A stretch of 64,000 nucleotides of DNA from Rhizobium bangladeshense (GCF_017357245.1 NZ_CP071612.1:2917001-2981000); one strand, 5' to 3'. Positions 1 to 8,942 are shown, counted from the stretch's first letter. The notes: generated by a model from the sequence alone, not told the origin. Numbers and translations: made by a program.

Positions 1-122
1 TCCGCCGGATGCGATCGGGCCTTTGATGCTTCAGCGAAATCGATTGGTCAATCAACGAAATTCAATTGCCGTGTCAGCTCTTAGCCCATAAGTGAAACCT
101 GAATTTCCAATAGGACACCCAC
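1..122. other. Left edge, upstream of azlC
   Basis: This stretch holds no convincing partial gene on either strand. It should contain the azlC promoter, but I could not pick out a clear -35/-10 pair. The ribosome site in front of azlC is poor: the AATAGGACACCCAC stretch before the ATG contains only a short AGGA. Confidence 0.4.
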
Positions 123-854
123 ATGAATCGCGCCGACTTTGTTGAAGGTTTGCGGGGCGGCTCCGCCGTTGCGCTGGCATCGGCGCCCTTTGGCGCTTTG
201 TTCGGGGCGCTCGCGGTCGAGAACGGCATGTCGCTTTCCGAAGTCGCCTTCATGAGCGCCACCGTCTATGCCGGCGCCAGCCAGATGGTTGGCATCGAAC
301 TCTTCGGCCACAATGTCCATGCTTGGCTGATCGTGTTGTCAATCCTCGCCGTCAACTTCCGCCACGTCCTCTATTCCGCCGCGCTGGCACGCTACATCGG
401 CCATTTCACGCCAGTGCAGAAGTTCTTCACCTTCTTCCTGCTCGTTGATCCGCAATTTGCCGAAGCGGTCAAGCGCGGCGAAGCCGGCAGACCGCTGACC
501 TTCGCCTGGTACCTCGGCTTCGGCATTATCATCTACATCCCCTGGGTGCTGATCAGCGTTGTTGGCGGCATGCTCGGCAGCTTCATCGGCGATCCCAAGG
601 CAATCGGCCTCGATATCCTGCTGCCGGCTTATTTCCTCGGCATCGTCCTCGGCTTTCGAAAGCGTGATAATTTCCTTCCCGTGGCGCTCGTTAGCGCGGT
701 GGCATCAGTGCTCGCTTACCACTATGTCGGCTCGCCTTGGCACGTCAGCCTCGGCGCCGCCGCCGGCATCGTACTGGCTGCTCTACTGCCGCTACCGCGC
801 CAGATGCCGGATCTCGAAGCCGACGCTCTTCAACCCGAAGTGCACGAGGTCTGA
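123..854 (+). CDS. azlC: AzlC family branched-chain amino acid exporter, large subunit
   Basis: The 243-residue product is a very hydrophobic inner-membrane protein with about six membrane spans. Its N-terminus (residues 12-60) has the family pattern: a G-x2-A-x6-P-F-G-x-L-F-G stretch, then GMSLSEVAFMSATVYAGASQ. AzlC proteins work with a small AzlD partner to export branched-chain amino acids or their analogues, and the azlD-like gene follows after 3 bases. Family membership is clear from the sequence. The substrate is inferred from the family and could be another amino acid. Confidence 0.88.
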   Translation: MNRADFVEGLRGGSAVALASAPFGALFGALAVENGMSLSEVAFMSATVYAGASQMVGIELFGHNVHAWLIVLSILAVNFRHVLYSAALARYIGHFTPVQKFFTFFLLVDPQFAEAVKRGEAGRPLTFAWYLGFGIIIYIPWVLISVVGGMLGSFIGDPKAIGLDILLPAYFLGIVLGFRKRDNFLPVALVSAVASVLAYHYVGSPWHVSLGAAAGIVLAALLPLPRQMPDLEADALQPEVHEV

Positions 855-857
855 GCC

Positions 858-1166
858 ATGGAATTCGATCTTCACATGGCGTTGGTCATCCTAGCGGCGG
901 CGGTCGCCACATTCGCGACCCGCATCGGCGGCTATATTCTCATTACCAGGATGAAGAGCATCCCGCCGCGCATGGAGGCGGCACTGAACGCCGTGCCGGC
1001 CGCCGTGCTGACGACCCTGGTCGCGCCTGCCTTCTTCATCGGTGGCTGGGAGACGAAGCTGGCGCTGATCGTCGCCCTCTTCGTCTGCCTCCGCATTTCC
1101 CATACATGGATGCTGGTCGCCGCATGGGCTGTCGTGATGGCATGGCGCCATGCGATCGGCGCCTAG
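858..1166 (+). CDS. azlD: AzlD family branched-chain amino acid exporter, small subunit
   Basis: The 102-residue protein has about four hydrophobic segments and the AzlD hallmarks: an N-terminal ATFATRIGGYIL stretch and the central ALNAVPAAVLTTLVAP. Small AzlD subunits are needed for AzlC activity in characterised systems. The start lies 3 bases after the azlC stop, so the two are almost certainly cotranscribed. The gene points towards the minus-strand aminopeptidase, with only about 65 bases between the two stops. Confidence 0.87.
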   Translation: MEFDLHMALVILAAAVATFATRIGGYILITRMKSIPPRMEAALNAVPAAVLTTLVAPAFFIGGWETKLALIVALFVCLRISHTWMLVAAWAVVMAWRHAIGA

Positions 1167-1230
1167 TCCTATTTTGTGCCTAAAAAGATAAGCGTCGTTC
1201 TAACCCGAAGGCGGCGTTCCGCCCTCTTTC

Positions 1231-3066
1231 CTAATATTCCAGCGGCAGCGTCGCGTTGTCGAGCCATGCTCGAACGTCGTGATCGTGGATGAGCGGCATC
1301 AGCGCCTCACGCGTGCGGCGGTGATAGTCATTGAACCAGTGAAGTTCGTCATGGGTCAGAAGCTCGGGAATGACGAGGCTGCGGTCGATCGGGCAGAAGG
1401 TCAGCGTCTCAAAGCCGAGCATCGGCATGTCTCCGCCTTCGATTTCCTCGGCGCCGCGCACATAGATCAGGTTCTCGATACGGATGCCGAAGCTGCCTGG
1501 CCGGTAATAACCGGGCTCGTTCGAAAGGATCATGCCGGGTAGCAATTCCTGCGTCGAAAGCCGGGATATGCGCTGCGGGCCTTCATGCACGGAGAGATAG
1601 GAGCCGACTCCATGACCTGTGCCGTGGGCAAAGTCGGCCCCTGCCCGCCACAGCGCGATGCGCGCCAGCGGATCTAGGTCGCAGCCGCGCGTACCCTTCG
1701 GGAAACGTGCCGTGCTGATCTGGATCATTCCCTTGAGCACCATCGTGAAGAAACGCCGATGCTCCTCTGACACCGTGCCGATCCCGACCGTGCGGGTGAT
1801 ATCGGTCGTGCCGTTGATATATTGCGCACCGGAATCGATCAGGAAGAGTTCGCCCGCCTCGATCATCCGGTTGGTCTCGGTCGTGACGCGATAATGCATG
1901 ATCGCCGCATGTTCGCCGGCGCCCGAGATCGTATCGAAAGAAATATCCTTCAGCGGGTTCTGCATGCTTTGGCCGACACGGGCGCGCACCGCTTCCAGAT
2001 GTTCGGCGGCGGCGATCTCGCTTACCGTGCCCGGCTTCTCCTGCGACAGCCAATAGAGGAACTCCACCATCGCCGCCCCGTCCTGCAGATGTGCAGCGGC
2101 CGAGCCGTTGATCTCGACGTCATTTTTCACCGCGCGCGGCAGCTTGGCGGGGTCGGCGCCCTCCACCACTTCGCCGCCCGCCTTGCGGATGATCTCCGCC
2201 AGCGCATGAGAGGCGATATCAGCATCGATCAGCACGCGGCCGCCATTCCTGGAAACGGCGGAGAGCCTCTCTTCCAGCGCCGAAGGCGGCAGTTGTGTGC
2301 AGATCTGCCCGAGATAGGCCTCCGGCTCGATGCTTGTCTTGCGCTTGTCGAGGAAGAGTTCGGCCCGCTCGTCGGCATGGATGATGGCGCGCGCCAACGG
2401 GTGCGGGGTGTGCGGCACGTCGGCACCGCGGATATTGAAGATCCAGGCCACCGACGAGGGATCGGCAATCAGCACCGCAGCGAGATTTTTCTTCGAAAGA
2501 CCGGCGGCTATCGTGGCAATCTTATCGCTCGCCAGCACGCCCGCTTGGGCGACATTCTGGATGGTGACGGCGCCGAGCGGTTCGGCCGGTCGATCGCTCC
2601 ACAACCTGTCGAGCGGATTGTACGGCAGGAAGACCAACATCCCGCCGATCTCTGCCAGTGCCCTTTCCAGACGCCGTACCTCCGCGCCCGAGTGCAGCCA
2701 GGGATCGATGCCGAGCCTCAACCCCTTGGTGCCGTTTGCGGCAAGCCAGACGTGCGGCGGCTCGTTGACCAGATCGCCGCCCGAGAACACCGAGCCGTCG
2801 ACTTGTTCGGCCAGTTGGGTCACATAACGCCCGTCGACGAAGACGATCGCCTGCGTCCGCAGGATCAGCGCGATGCCCGCCGAACCGGTGAAGCCCGTCA
2901 GCCATGCCAGCCGCTCCGAGCAGGCCGGAACATATTCGCCGTTGAACTCGTCGGCGCGCGGCACGAGGAAGGCGTCGATGCCGAGCGTATCGAAAGTGGC
3001 GCGCAACGCGGAAACCCGTTCCTTACCGAACTGCGGCGTGGAGGTAACCTCGAAAGACTGGAACAT
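1231..3066 (-). CDS. Aminopeptidase P family protein (Xaa-Pro aminopeptidase, M24)
   Basis: This 611-residue enzyme should remove an N-terminal residue that precedes proline. It has two creatinase-type N-terminal domains (about residues 15-310), a pita-bread M24 catalytic domain and a C-terminal extension, the layout of long, eukaryote-like aminopeptidase P. Dinuclear metal ligands are visible: two Asp in LIDSGAQYINGTTDITRT, His in HGTGHGVGSYLSVHEGPQ, Glu in LSNEPGYY and Glu in GIRIENL. No signal peptide is seen, so it should be cytosolic. I start it at MFQSFEV; an in-frame upstream Met at 3117 would add a 17-residue tail that does not look like the family. It appears monocistronic. Confidence 0.9.
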   Translation of the reverse strand: MFQSFEVTSTPQFGKERVSALRATFDTLGIDAFLVPRADEFNGEYVPACSERLAWLTGFTGSAGIALILRTQAIVFVDGRYVTQLAEQVDGSVFSGGDLVNEPPHVWLAANGTKGLRLGIDPWLHSGAEVRRLERALAEIGGMLVFLPYNPLDRLWSDRPAEPLGAVTIQNVAQAGVLASDKIATIAAGLSKKNLAAVLIADPSSVAWIFNIRGADVPHTPHPLARAIIHADERAELFLDKRKTSIEPEAYLGQICTQLPPSALEERLSAVSRNGGRVLIDADIASHALAEIIRKAGGEVVEGADPAKLPRAVKNDVEINGSAAAHLQDGAAMVEFLYWLSQEKPGTVSEIAAAEHLEAVRARVGQSMQNPLKDISFDTISGAGEHAAIMHYRVTTETNRMIEAGELFLIDSGAQYINGTTDITRTVGIGTVSEEHRRFFTMVLKGMIQISTARFPKGTRGCDLDPLARIALWRAGADFAHGTGHGVGSYLSVHEGPQRISRLSTQELLPGMILSNEPGYYRPGSFGIRIENLIYVRGAEEIEGGDMPMLGFETLTFCPIDRSLVIPELLTHDELHWFNDYHRRTREALMPLIHDHDVRAWLDNATLPLEY

Positions 3067-3219
3067 GCTGGAAATCCGAATGGTTGAAACGAATCCGGTT
3101 AATGGGATGCCGGCCATGTTAGCGAATTTTCAATCGATGGGGAGAAAAAGCGACGAAACGAGTCGAAGCCAATGCCGACCCTTTTTATTTTGACGGAACT
3201 GTGACGCTAAAAGTTAATT

Positions 3220-3235
3220 TGGCACGCTTTATGCA
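3220..3235 (+). promoter_or_regulatory. Sigma-54 (RpoN) type -24/-12 promoter
   Basis: The bases TGGCACG-CTTT-ATGCA match the RpoN consensus TGGCACG-N4-TTGCA at every position except one T to A change. The GG and GC doublets have the exact required spacing. Transcription would begin near 3246, about 100 bases before the 57-residue ORF. Sigma-54 promoters need an enhancer-binding activator (NtrC, NifA, DctD or similar). I found no clear NifA-type TGT-N10-ACA site between 3066 and 3220. Confidence 0.65.
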
Positions 3236-3345
3236 TTAGTCGCATGGCTCCCATGAGAAAAACCCTCTGCCTCCGCATTTCAGAATAGCTATATAGACGC
3301 CATCGAACGGTTCGGATGAACCAGCAAACGAAGGAAATTTTTGTA

Positions 3346-3519
3346 ATGACCGCCTCTCTCTCGCGCTTCGCATACAGCAGCCCGGTGCAGGCTGGCGAAC
3401 GCCAGACCGTGCGTCACGTGATCGGCGCCCGCCGCCCGCAGAACGAGGACACCCTCAAGCTGCTCGGTGCCGGCCAGCGGGTCACGCGCCACCAGGGCGC
3501 CCCCAGCTACGCGTTCTGA
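3346..3519 (+). CDS. Small basic protein of unknown function behind a sigma-54 promoter
   Basis: I do not recognise a family for this 57-residue ORF. It begins MTASLSRFAY and ends HQGAPSYAF, is rich in Arg and Gln, and has no membrane segment, signal peptide or cysteine. It is likely real: the start has a GAAGGAAA ribosome site about eight bases upstream, a sigma-54 promoter lies about 100 bases upstream, and a strong intrinsic terminator follows at 3635-3664, so it forms a complete stand-alone unit. An in-frame ATG at 3316 would add ten residues but has no ribosome site. The promoter type suggests induction by nitrogen limitation, dicarboxylates or a similar signal; that is inference. Confidence 0.6.
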   Translation: MTASLSRFAYSSPVQAGERQTVRHVIGARRPQNEDTLKLLGAGQRVTRHQGAPSYAF

Positions 3520-3634
3520 GCTTGAAAGCCCGTCCGTCTCCTCCCTCCCGGACAGGCCTTATTGGAATGCAGTAGAGCCCGCTCGAGCGCTCCTCCTCCT
3601 TCGAGCTCGCGGGCATTGACCGGAAAACCGGTCC

Positions 3635-3664
3635 AAGGCGGTGCCATCGGCACCGCCTTTTTTT
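3635..3664 (+). terminator. Rho-independent terminator after the 57-residue ORF
   Basis: A perfect 11-bp stem AAGGCGGTGCC / GGCACCGCCTT with a 3-base loop (ATC) runs directly into seven T. It is one of the strongest intrinsic terminators in the window and ends the small sigma-54-linked unit. Confidence 0.88.
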
Positions 3665-3736
3665 GTTATGGGCGAGTTTTAATATCTTCGGAGCAGTGCA
3701 AGAACGATTTGGCTTTGGTGAGATGCAACATCCCTT

Positions 3737-3757
3737 GACGAGCACAGGGATGAGGGA
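3737..3757 (+). repeat. Copy 1 of a short interspersed repeat
   Basis: The 21 bases starting GACGAGCACAGGGATG also occur identically at 8388-8408 and, with two mismatches and inverted, at 8270-8290. It lies in the spacer between the small ORF and the 3' end of prmA. Only one arm of the element is present here. I see nothing else between about 3665 and 3804. Confidence 0.6.
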
Positions 3758-3804
3758 GAGACGCCGCGCCTCAGACAAACCCGCTGCAGACCCAGCCCAA
3801 AAAC

Positions 3805-4683
3805 TTACGGCCGGTCGAAATGGATGGTCACCCAGCCGTTCCGCCAGATCGTCCTGACATGACGAAGTCTGGCGCCGCTATAGGCGGCAATCACCTTCCA
3901 CCGCTGCGCCGCTAGAATGCCCGAAAGGATCACCGATCCGCCGGGCGCAAGATGCGTGGCGAGCTTTGGCGCCATTCGGATCAGTGGCCGGGCGAGAATA
4001 TTGGCGATGATCAGATCGAAGGGACCATGCGCCGAGAAGGCCGTTGAATGAAAACCCGGCGCGGTCCTCGTGACAATACCCGACGCGATGCCGTTGCGTC
4101 GCACGTTCTCGGCCGCGACCCGCGTCGCCACCGGATCGATATCGGTCGCAAGCACCGGTATGTTCTTAAGCTTGCGCACGGCGATCGCCAGAACGCCGCT
4201 GCCGGTGCCGAGGTCGAGTGCGTTGGAGACCGGGCGCGAACGCACCACGGCATCGATCACCTCAAGGCAGCCGGCCGTTGTGCCGTGATGGCCGGTGCCG
4301 AAGGCCTGGCCGGCATCGATCTCGATGGCGATGTCACCAGGACGGACCTTATCGCGGTCATGCGATCCATGCACCAGGAAGCGCCCTGCCCTGACGGGCT
4401 TCAGCCCTTCCAGCGATTTCGCCACCCAATCGACGTTGGGGATGACTTCTCGCGACAGCTGAGCATGGGGAAAAGCGTCCTTCAGCGCCGCTTCGATGCG
4501 AGAGCGCACATCCGTCTCATCCTCGGCCATCATGTAGACCGAGGCCTCCCAGATATCCTTCTTCTCATCGATTTCGGTGGTGCCAATGGCAAAGTCTTCT
4601 TCGCCGAAGACTTCGGTCAGGAGGTCGAGGATCGCTTCTGCCTGGCTTTCGGTCGTCGATACGTAAAGGCGGATTTCACTCAC
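3805..4683 (-). CDS. prmA: Ribosomal protein L11 methyltransferase
   Basis: The 292-residue protein is a class I SAM-dependent methyltransferase that trimethylates ribosomal protein L11. The N-terminal substrate-recognition domain (about 1-110) begins MSEIRLYVSTTESQAEAILD. The C-terminal Rossmann domain has the SAM-binding LDLGTGSGVLAIAV and the catalytic-loop motif DLIIANILARPL, where the N-I-L-A core is typical of PrmA. GTGHHGTT just before the SAM site is also a family signature. Length agrees with bacterial PrmA. The SCO1-like gene lies upstream on the same strand, 68 bases away. Confidence 0.93.
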   Translation of the reverse strand: MSEIRLYVSTTESQAEAILDLLTEVFGEEDFAIGTTEIDEKKDIWEASVYMMAEDETDVRSRIEAALKDAFPHAQLSREVIPNVDWVAKSLEGLKPVRAGRFLVHGSHDRDKVRPGDIAIEIDAGQAFGTGHHGTTAGCLEVIDAVVRSRPVSNALDLGTGSGVLAIAVRKLKNIPVLATDIDPVATRVAAENVRRNGIASGIVTRTAPGFHSTAFSAHGPFDLIIANILARPLIRMAPKLATHLAPGGSVILSGILAAQRWKVIAAYSGARLRHVRTIWRNGWVTIHFDRP

Positions 4684-4751
4684 GATAGGCGATCTTTCCG
4701 GTTTCCGTTGCCCGCCGCCGGTCGAGCCAACGCCCTATCACGCTGGAGCCG

Positions 4752-5351
4752 TCATCCCTTGTTGACGAGATTCTCCAGCTTCTTTACCGCCGTGTCCGGA
4801 TTTTCGCCATAGGCGATCGTTCCGGAAAACCGCCCGGCCGAATCAAGCAGGAAAACCGAAGCCGTATGGTCCATCGTATAGTCGCCATTCGGGTCCTTCT
4901 CATCGACCGGCACCTTCTTGGCATAAACGCGGAAACCTTTGATGACTTCGGCAATCTTGTCCGGCGGGCCCGAAATGCCGGTAATGCGTTTGGAAACGTT
5001 GGAGACATATTGGTCCACGATCTCCGGCGTATCGCGCTCCGGATCGACGGTAATGAAATAGGCCTGCAATTTGTCACCCTTGGGATCGACCTTCTCCATC
5101 CAGCCGTTCAGCTCGAACAGCGTCGTCGGGCAAACTTCCGGGCAATGGGTAAAGCCGAAGAACAGGGCCGTCGGCTTGCCGCGCAGCGCCTCCTCGGTGA
5201 TCGGCTGGCCGCTCTGGGAAACGAGCGTGAAGGGCACGCCAAAGGGTGGTTCCGCCACGACGTCCCGCGACTTCATCGAATAGCTAACCACGCCGAGAAC
5301 CCCGGCAAGTATCAGAACACCAACCCAGACGGCGATGCGAAATGTCTTCAT
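4752..5351 (-). CDS. SCO1/SenC family copper chaperone
   Basis: This 199-residue protein is anchored by one N-terminal membrane span (about residues 6-25), with a thioredoxin-like domain in the periplasm. The copper site is complete: Cys70 and Cys74 in THCPEVCPTT, and the distant His162 in YTMDHTASVF. SCO proteins deliver copper to the CuA centre of cytochrome c oxidase or maintain its thiols. No oxidase gene is nearby, so the partner oxidase is elsewhere. It is divergent from the chemotaxis receptor gene. Confidence 0.9.
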   Translation of the reverse strand: MKTFRIAVWVGVLILAGVLGVVSYSMKSRDVVAEPPFGVPFTLVSQSGQPITEEALRGKPTALFFGFTHCPEVCPTTLFELNGWMEKVDPKGDKLQAYFITVDPERDTPEIVDQYVSNVSKRITGISGPPDKIAEVIKGFRVYAKKVPVDEKDPNGDYTMDHTASVFLLDSAGRFSGTIAYGENPDTAVKKLENLVNKG

Positions 5352-5732
5352 TGACGTGATCCTCGATCCGAGACGGCCATGTCCCCGCCGGCGTGATTAT
5401 AGTCTCGGCCGGCCGCGCGCAATTCAAGAGTGCGTTTTCTGACCCGTGATTAATTGTCTCACGGGCAGAATCTGTCCAAGGCGGAAAAACCGTCAAACCG
5501 GAAGTGGCGCCGATCAAACGCAGCGTGTTTTGAACCCTTTACCTTCAAGACAAACAGATCGTCCCAAGAGAACATCGTTAGGAAAGGCTTAAATCGTCAT
5601 CTCTATATTTAGCAGTGCGTGCGGCCTGATCGAGCCGTTCTGACATGAAGTCTGCCGAGTGGCGAAAACCCCGGACGTCCGCATGAGGGTAGGAAAAACA
5701 TAAACCCGAGCGGTTTGTGGAGGGGTCTTTTC
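5352..5732. other. Divergent intergenic region between the SCO1-like gene and mcp
   Basis: About 380 bases without a supported gene. It must carry promoters for the SCO1-like gene (leftward) and the mcp-cheW pair (rightward). I see no clear terminator, repeat or long palindrome. An AT-rich patch near 5590-5615 (TCTATATTTAGC) is the most promoter-like stretch on the mcp side, but I cannot assign a sigma factor. Confidence 0.4.
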
Positions 5733-7697
5733 ATGGCGAATTCATCAGTGCGCAAGAGCCTATCGGTCAGCCAGAGGCTCTGGACGCTCGGTGGCGCGGC
5801 CTTCGTCGGTTTCGGCACGATGCTCGGCGTCGGCTGGTACGAGAACATGCGGGTCGACGCGGCCCTGCACCGCGCCACCGAGATCCAGGCAAGCGTCAAT
5901 CATCTCGGCGATATGCGGCTTGCGAATCTGACAATGGTCTTGGCTGCCATGGATATTATTGTCGACAAGGATAGAAAGGTCGTCGAGCCTGCGCGCATCA
6001 AACTGATCGGCGATTCGCTGACTGCTCTTTCCAGTGGCTCAAGGGAAATGCGCCTTCTTGCCGGGGAAATGCACGACGAGGCGCTGTTGAAGAGTTATGA
6101 CGCTGATGTCGCCGCAATCGGCAAGGCAATACAGGTCGATCTGATCGCGCTGGTCCAACAGGGAGCACCCGATGCGGAATTCGACAAGATTGACGACACG
6201 ATCGACGGCGCCGGCGAGGAGCTAACTGCAACGCTCGACAAGCTCGCCGCTGACGGCACCGTCTTCGCCAAGCAGCATGTCGAGCTCGCCAACGCCGTAT
6301 CGCGGGAGGCCCTCATCCTGCAGATCGGCCTCGGCGTCTTGGCTATCCTCACTATGGGCATCCTGCAATATGTCCACGGCGGTTCGATCCGGCGCGGTAT
6401 CGGCGCCGTGCGCCAAAGCATGCAGCACATCATGAACGGCGATCTAGCCAGCGACGTTCCGGAAAAGAACCGCGGCGACGAAATCGGCGAAATGGCGCGC
6501 GCCGCCGACAGCTTTCGACTCGCCGCCATTGAAAAGCGCGACCTTGAAGCCCAGACCCAGACGGACAGGCAACGCAGCGATGCCGAGCAACGTGCCCGCG
6601 AAGCCGCCAAGCTAGCCGAAGCCGAAGCCCTGAACGCCGCTGTCACCGCTCTCGGCGCCGGCCTCACCCGCTTGTCGGGCGGGGACGTGACCGTAACTAT
6701 CGAACAACCTTTCCGCGACGAGCTGGAGCGCTTGCGCCTCGACTTCAACCAGACGACCGCAACGCTGCGCAAAGCGATGAGCGACATCGCCATCAATAGT
6801 AGCTCGATCGAGGCGAACAGCCGCCAGATGCGCGCCGCCGCCGACGATCTCGCCAAGCGGACCGAGCAACAGGCCGCCTCGCTGGAAGAAACGTCGGCCG
6901 CCCTCGACCAGATCACCGCCACCGTCCGCAACGCCACCAGCCGCGCCGAGGAAGTGGGCCACATGGTCTCGCATACTCGCGAGAATACAGCGAAATCGGA
7001 CATCGTCGTCGGTAATGCGATGGCCGCGATGGAGCGAATCGAGGGTGCCTCCCGCGAGATCGGCAAGATCATCAACGTCATCGACGAGATTGCGTTCCAG
7101 ACGAACCTCTTGGCGCTTAATGCCGGTGTCGAGGCAGCGCGCGCCGGCGAGGCTGGCAAGGGTTTCGCTGTTGTCGCCCAGGAAGTGCGCGAACTCGCCG
7201 GCCGTGCCGCGGGTGCTGCCAAGGACATCAAGGCCTTGATCGGCAAATCCGGCGAGGAAGTGAAGGTCGGCGGCGAACTGGTGACGGCCGCAGGTGAAGC
7301 GCTTCGCCAGATCGGCGAGGATGTTCTGCGCATCGACGAACATGTTAAGTCAATCGTAACCTCTGCGCGCGAACAATCGGTCGGACTGAACGAAATCAAC
7401 ACTTCAATCAGCCAGATGGATCAGGTCACGCAGAAGAACGCGGCCATGGTGGAAGAGACGAATGCCGCAAGTCATACGCTCGCCATCGACGCGGAAAACC
7501 TGACGCAGCTGGTCAAGCAGTTCAAAACCGGCGAGGGCATGACCGCCCGGCAACCGCCGCGAGAGGCAACCGCCGCCTCGCATTCAAGACCATCTCCCGC
7601 GCGCAACCTGATCGGCAAAGTCGCGGGCGCATTCAACGGCGGTTCCGCCGCCAAGGCTATCGCTCCCCCCGCCGGGGACAACTGGGAAGAATTCTGA
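5733..7697 (+). CDS. Methyl-accepting chemotaxis protein with C-terminal NWEEF tether
   Basis: The 654-residue receptor has a membrane span at about residues 15-35, a periplasmic helical sensor region of roughly 155 residues, a second span at about 192-214, a HAMP domain to about residue 268, a further linker, and a cytoplasmic signalling domain. The conserved hairpin tip [24 protein letters not shown] sits near residues 445-470. The last five residues are NWEEF, like the NWETF peptide that binds CheR and CheB in enterobacterial receptors. I start it at 5733, behind GGAGGGG; an in-frame Met at 5715 has no ribosome site. The cheW gene follows after 2 bases. The ligand is unknown. Confidence 0.92.
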   Translation: MANSSVRKSLSVSQRLWTLGGAAFVGFGTMLGVGWYENMRVDAALHRATEIQASVNHLGDMRLANLTMVLAAMDIIVDKDRKVVEPARIKLIGDSLTALSSGSREMRLLAGEMHDEALLKSYDADVAAIGKAIQVDLIALVQQGAPDAEFDKIDDTIDGAGEELTATLDKLAADGTVFAKQHVELANAVSREALILQIGLGVLAILTMGILQYVHGGSIRRGIGAVRQSMQHIMNGDLASDVPEKNRGDEIGEMARAADSFRLAAIEKRDLEAQTQTDRQRSDAEQRAREAAKLAEAEALNAAVTALGAGLTRLSGGDVTVTIEQPFRDELERLRLDFNQTTATLRKAMSDIAINSSSIEANSRQMRAAADDLAKRTEQQAASLEETSAALDQITATVRNATSRAEEVGHMVSHTRENTAKSDIVVGNAMAAMERIEGASREIGKIINVIDEIAFQTNLLALNAGVEAARAGEAGKGFAVVAQEVRELAGRAAGAAKDIKALIGKSGEEVKVGGELVTAAGEALRQIGEDVLRIDEHVKSIVTSAREQSVGLNEINTSISQMDQVTQKNAAMVEETNAASHTLAIDAENLTQLVKQFKTGEGMTARQPPREATAASHSRPSPARNLIGKVAGAFNGGSAAKAIAPPAGDNWEEF

Positions 7698-7699
7698 TC

Positions 7700-8167
7700 A
7701 TGAACAACAACGCCATCAAGCAGTCAGGCGCCTACCTCGAAATCGTCTCGTTCCATCTGGGCGACCAGGAATTCTGCATCGACATCATGGCCATCCGCGA
7801 AATCCGCGGCTGGGCGCCGGTGACGCCGATGCCGCATACTCCGCCCTACGTGCTGGGCCTCATCAACCTGCGCGGTGCAGTGATCCCGGTCATCGACATG
7901 GCCTGCCGCCTTGGCATGAAGATGACGGAGCCCTCCGAGCGTTCGGCGATCATCGTCACCGATATCGCCGGCAAGCTGGTCGGTCTGCTGGTCGAGCAGG
8001 TTTCCGACATGATGACGATCAAGAGCGAAGACCTTCAGCCGCCGCCGGAGATCATTCCGGAAGCTCAGCGCGCCTTCTGCCGCGGCATCGTCGCACTTGA
8101 GAAGACCATGGTCTGCTTCCTGAACCTCGATACCGTCATTGCGGACGAACTGAATCAGGCTGCTTGA
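7700..8167 (+). CDS. cheW: CheW chemotaxis coupling protein
   Basis: The 155-residue protein couples receptors to the CheA kinase. CheW features visible are the N-terminal EIVSFHLGDQEFCIDIMAIREI, the PYVLGLINLRGAVIPVIDM core (about residues 50-70) and the VGLLVEQVSDM stretch. It is separated from the mcp gene by 2 bases and followed by a terminator, so mcp-cheW is a two-gene operon outside any main chemotaxis cluster. It may serve this receptor mainly, but that is inference. Confidence 0.94.
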   Translation: MNNNAIKQSGAYLEIVSFHLGDQEFCIDIMAIREIRGWAPVTPMPHTPPYVLGLINLRGAVIPVIDMACRLGMKMTEPSERSAIIVTDIAGKLVGLLVEQVSDMMTIKSEDLQPPPEIIPEAQRAFCRGIVALEKTMVCFLNLDTVIADELNQAA

Positions 8168-8194
8168 TATTTTGCCGGGAAAATAAGATCGCGG

Positions 8195-8223
8195 AGGCCC
8201 GGCTCGTCCGGGCCTTTCGCTTT
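8195..8223 (+). terminator. Terminator of the mcp-cheW operon
   Basis: An 8-bp GC-rich stem AGGCCCGG / CCGGGCCT with a 5-base loop is followed by an interrupted T stretch (TTCGCTTT). It begins 27 bases after the cheW stop codon. Confidence 0.75.
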
Positions 8224-8269
8224 GGAAGACGCGACTGATCTGACCTATTGAACCAGATGCCCCCTCTCC

Positions 8270-8408
8270 TCCCTCATCTCTGTGCTTGTCACAGCGATCC
8301 AGCCACCGCGCGTCTGCGCGGTGAATGACCTTCTGCTCGCGCAGAGAGTCTCCTGCGCCCAAGGACTTTGGCGCGCCGGATTCCTGTGACGAGCACAGGG
8401 ATGAGGGA
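8270..8408. repeat. Imperfect palindromic repeat element, about 139 bp
   Basis: The two ends are inverted copies of each other. The left arm CCCTCATCTCTGTGCTTGTC with following ACAGCGATCCAGC mirrors the right arm, whose complement reads CCCTCATCCCTGTGCTCGTC then ACAGGAATCCGGC. The outer 21 bases recur at 3737-3757. The interior holds smaller GC-rich inverted repeats. The element sits between the convergent cheW and creA genes and carries no ORF of its own. Confidence 0.65.
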
Positions 8409-8447
8409 TTTGGGGAGACACTCGCACCCTTCCTAAAATCCGCAACC

Positions 8448-8942
8448 CTACTGCGGCTTCCCATTCCTCCAGATCACGTTCTGCCCATAGAGTGGAATGG
8501 TCGAGATCGACATCTTCGCCGAACCATCAGTGAGTTCCCGCGAATGGGCGAGATAGATCAGCGTGTCGTTGGTCTTGTCGTAAATGCGGTTGACAACGAG
8601 CGTCTTCCAGATCAGCGACATGCCCTGGCGGAACACCTCGCTGCCGTCCTTTGAGAGATCGATATTACCGATCTCGACCGGCCCGGTCTGCCGGCAGGCG
8701 ATCGAATTGTTGGATGGATCCTCGAACCAGTTGCCGTTCTTGAGCCGGTCGATCAGGCTGCGATCGAAATAAGTGACATGGCAGGTGACGCCCCTGACCT
8801 CCGGATCGGACACCGCCTCGACAATGATATCGTTGCCGATCCAGTCGACCCCGACCTTGCCGACGACCTCGGCCGGGGCTGCGCCCGCTGAAAGCGCGAG
8901 AAAAGAAAGGGCAGCAAGGAAAAGATTACGCGGCTTGGACAT
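8448..8942 (-). CDS. creA: CreA family protein
   Basis: The 164-residue protein has a cleavable signal peptide (about residues 1-24, ending near SAGAAPAEV), so it should be periplasmic. The mature part follows the CreA family throughout: KVGVDWIGNDIIVEAVSDP, a VTCHVTYFDRS segment, and a C-terminal block with RIYD and LIYLAHS. CreA proteins are widespread in Proteobacteria and their molecular role is not settled. It is transcribed alone; a small GC-rich inverted repeat lies about 20-40 bases upstream of the start. Confidence 0.85.
   Translation of the reverse strand: MSKPRNLFLAALSFLALSAGAAPAEVVGKVGVDWIGNDIIVEAVSDPEVRGVTCHVTYFDRSLIDRLKNGNWFEDPSNNSIACRQTGPVEIGNIDLSKDGSEVFRQGMSLIWKTLVVNRIYDKTNDTLIYLAHSRELTDGSAKMSISTIPLYGQNVIWRNGKPQ

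Noticed and set aside
1208..1224. Small GGCGG-CGTT-CCGCC hairpin between azlD and the aminopeptidase
   Set aside because: Only a 5-bp stem and no T run of note; too weak to call a terminator.
3244..3288. 14-codon ORF (MAPMRKTLCLRISE) between the sigma-54 promoter and the 57-residue ORF
   Set aside because: No ribosome site and no leader-peptide codon bias, so I did not call it as a gene; a leader role cannot be fully excluded.
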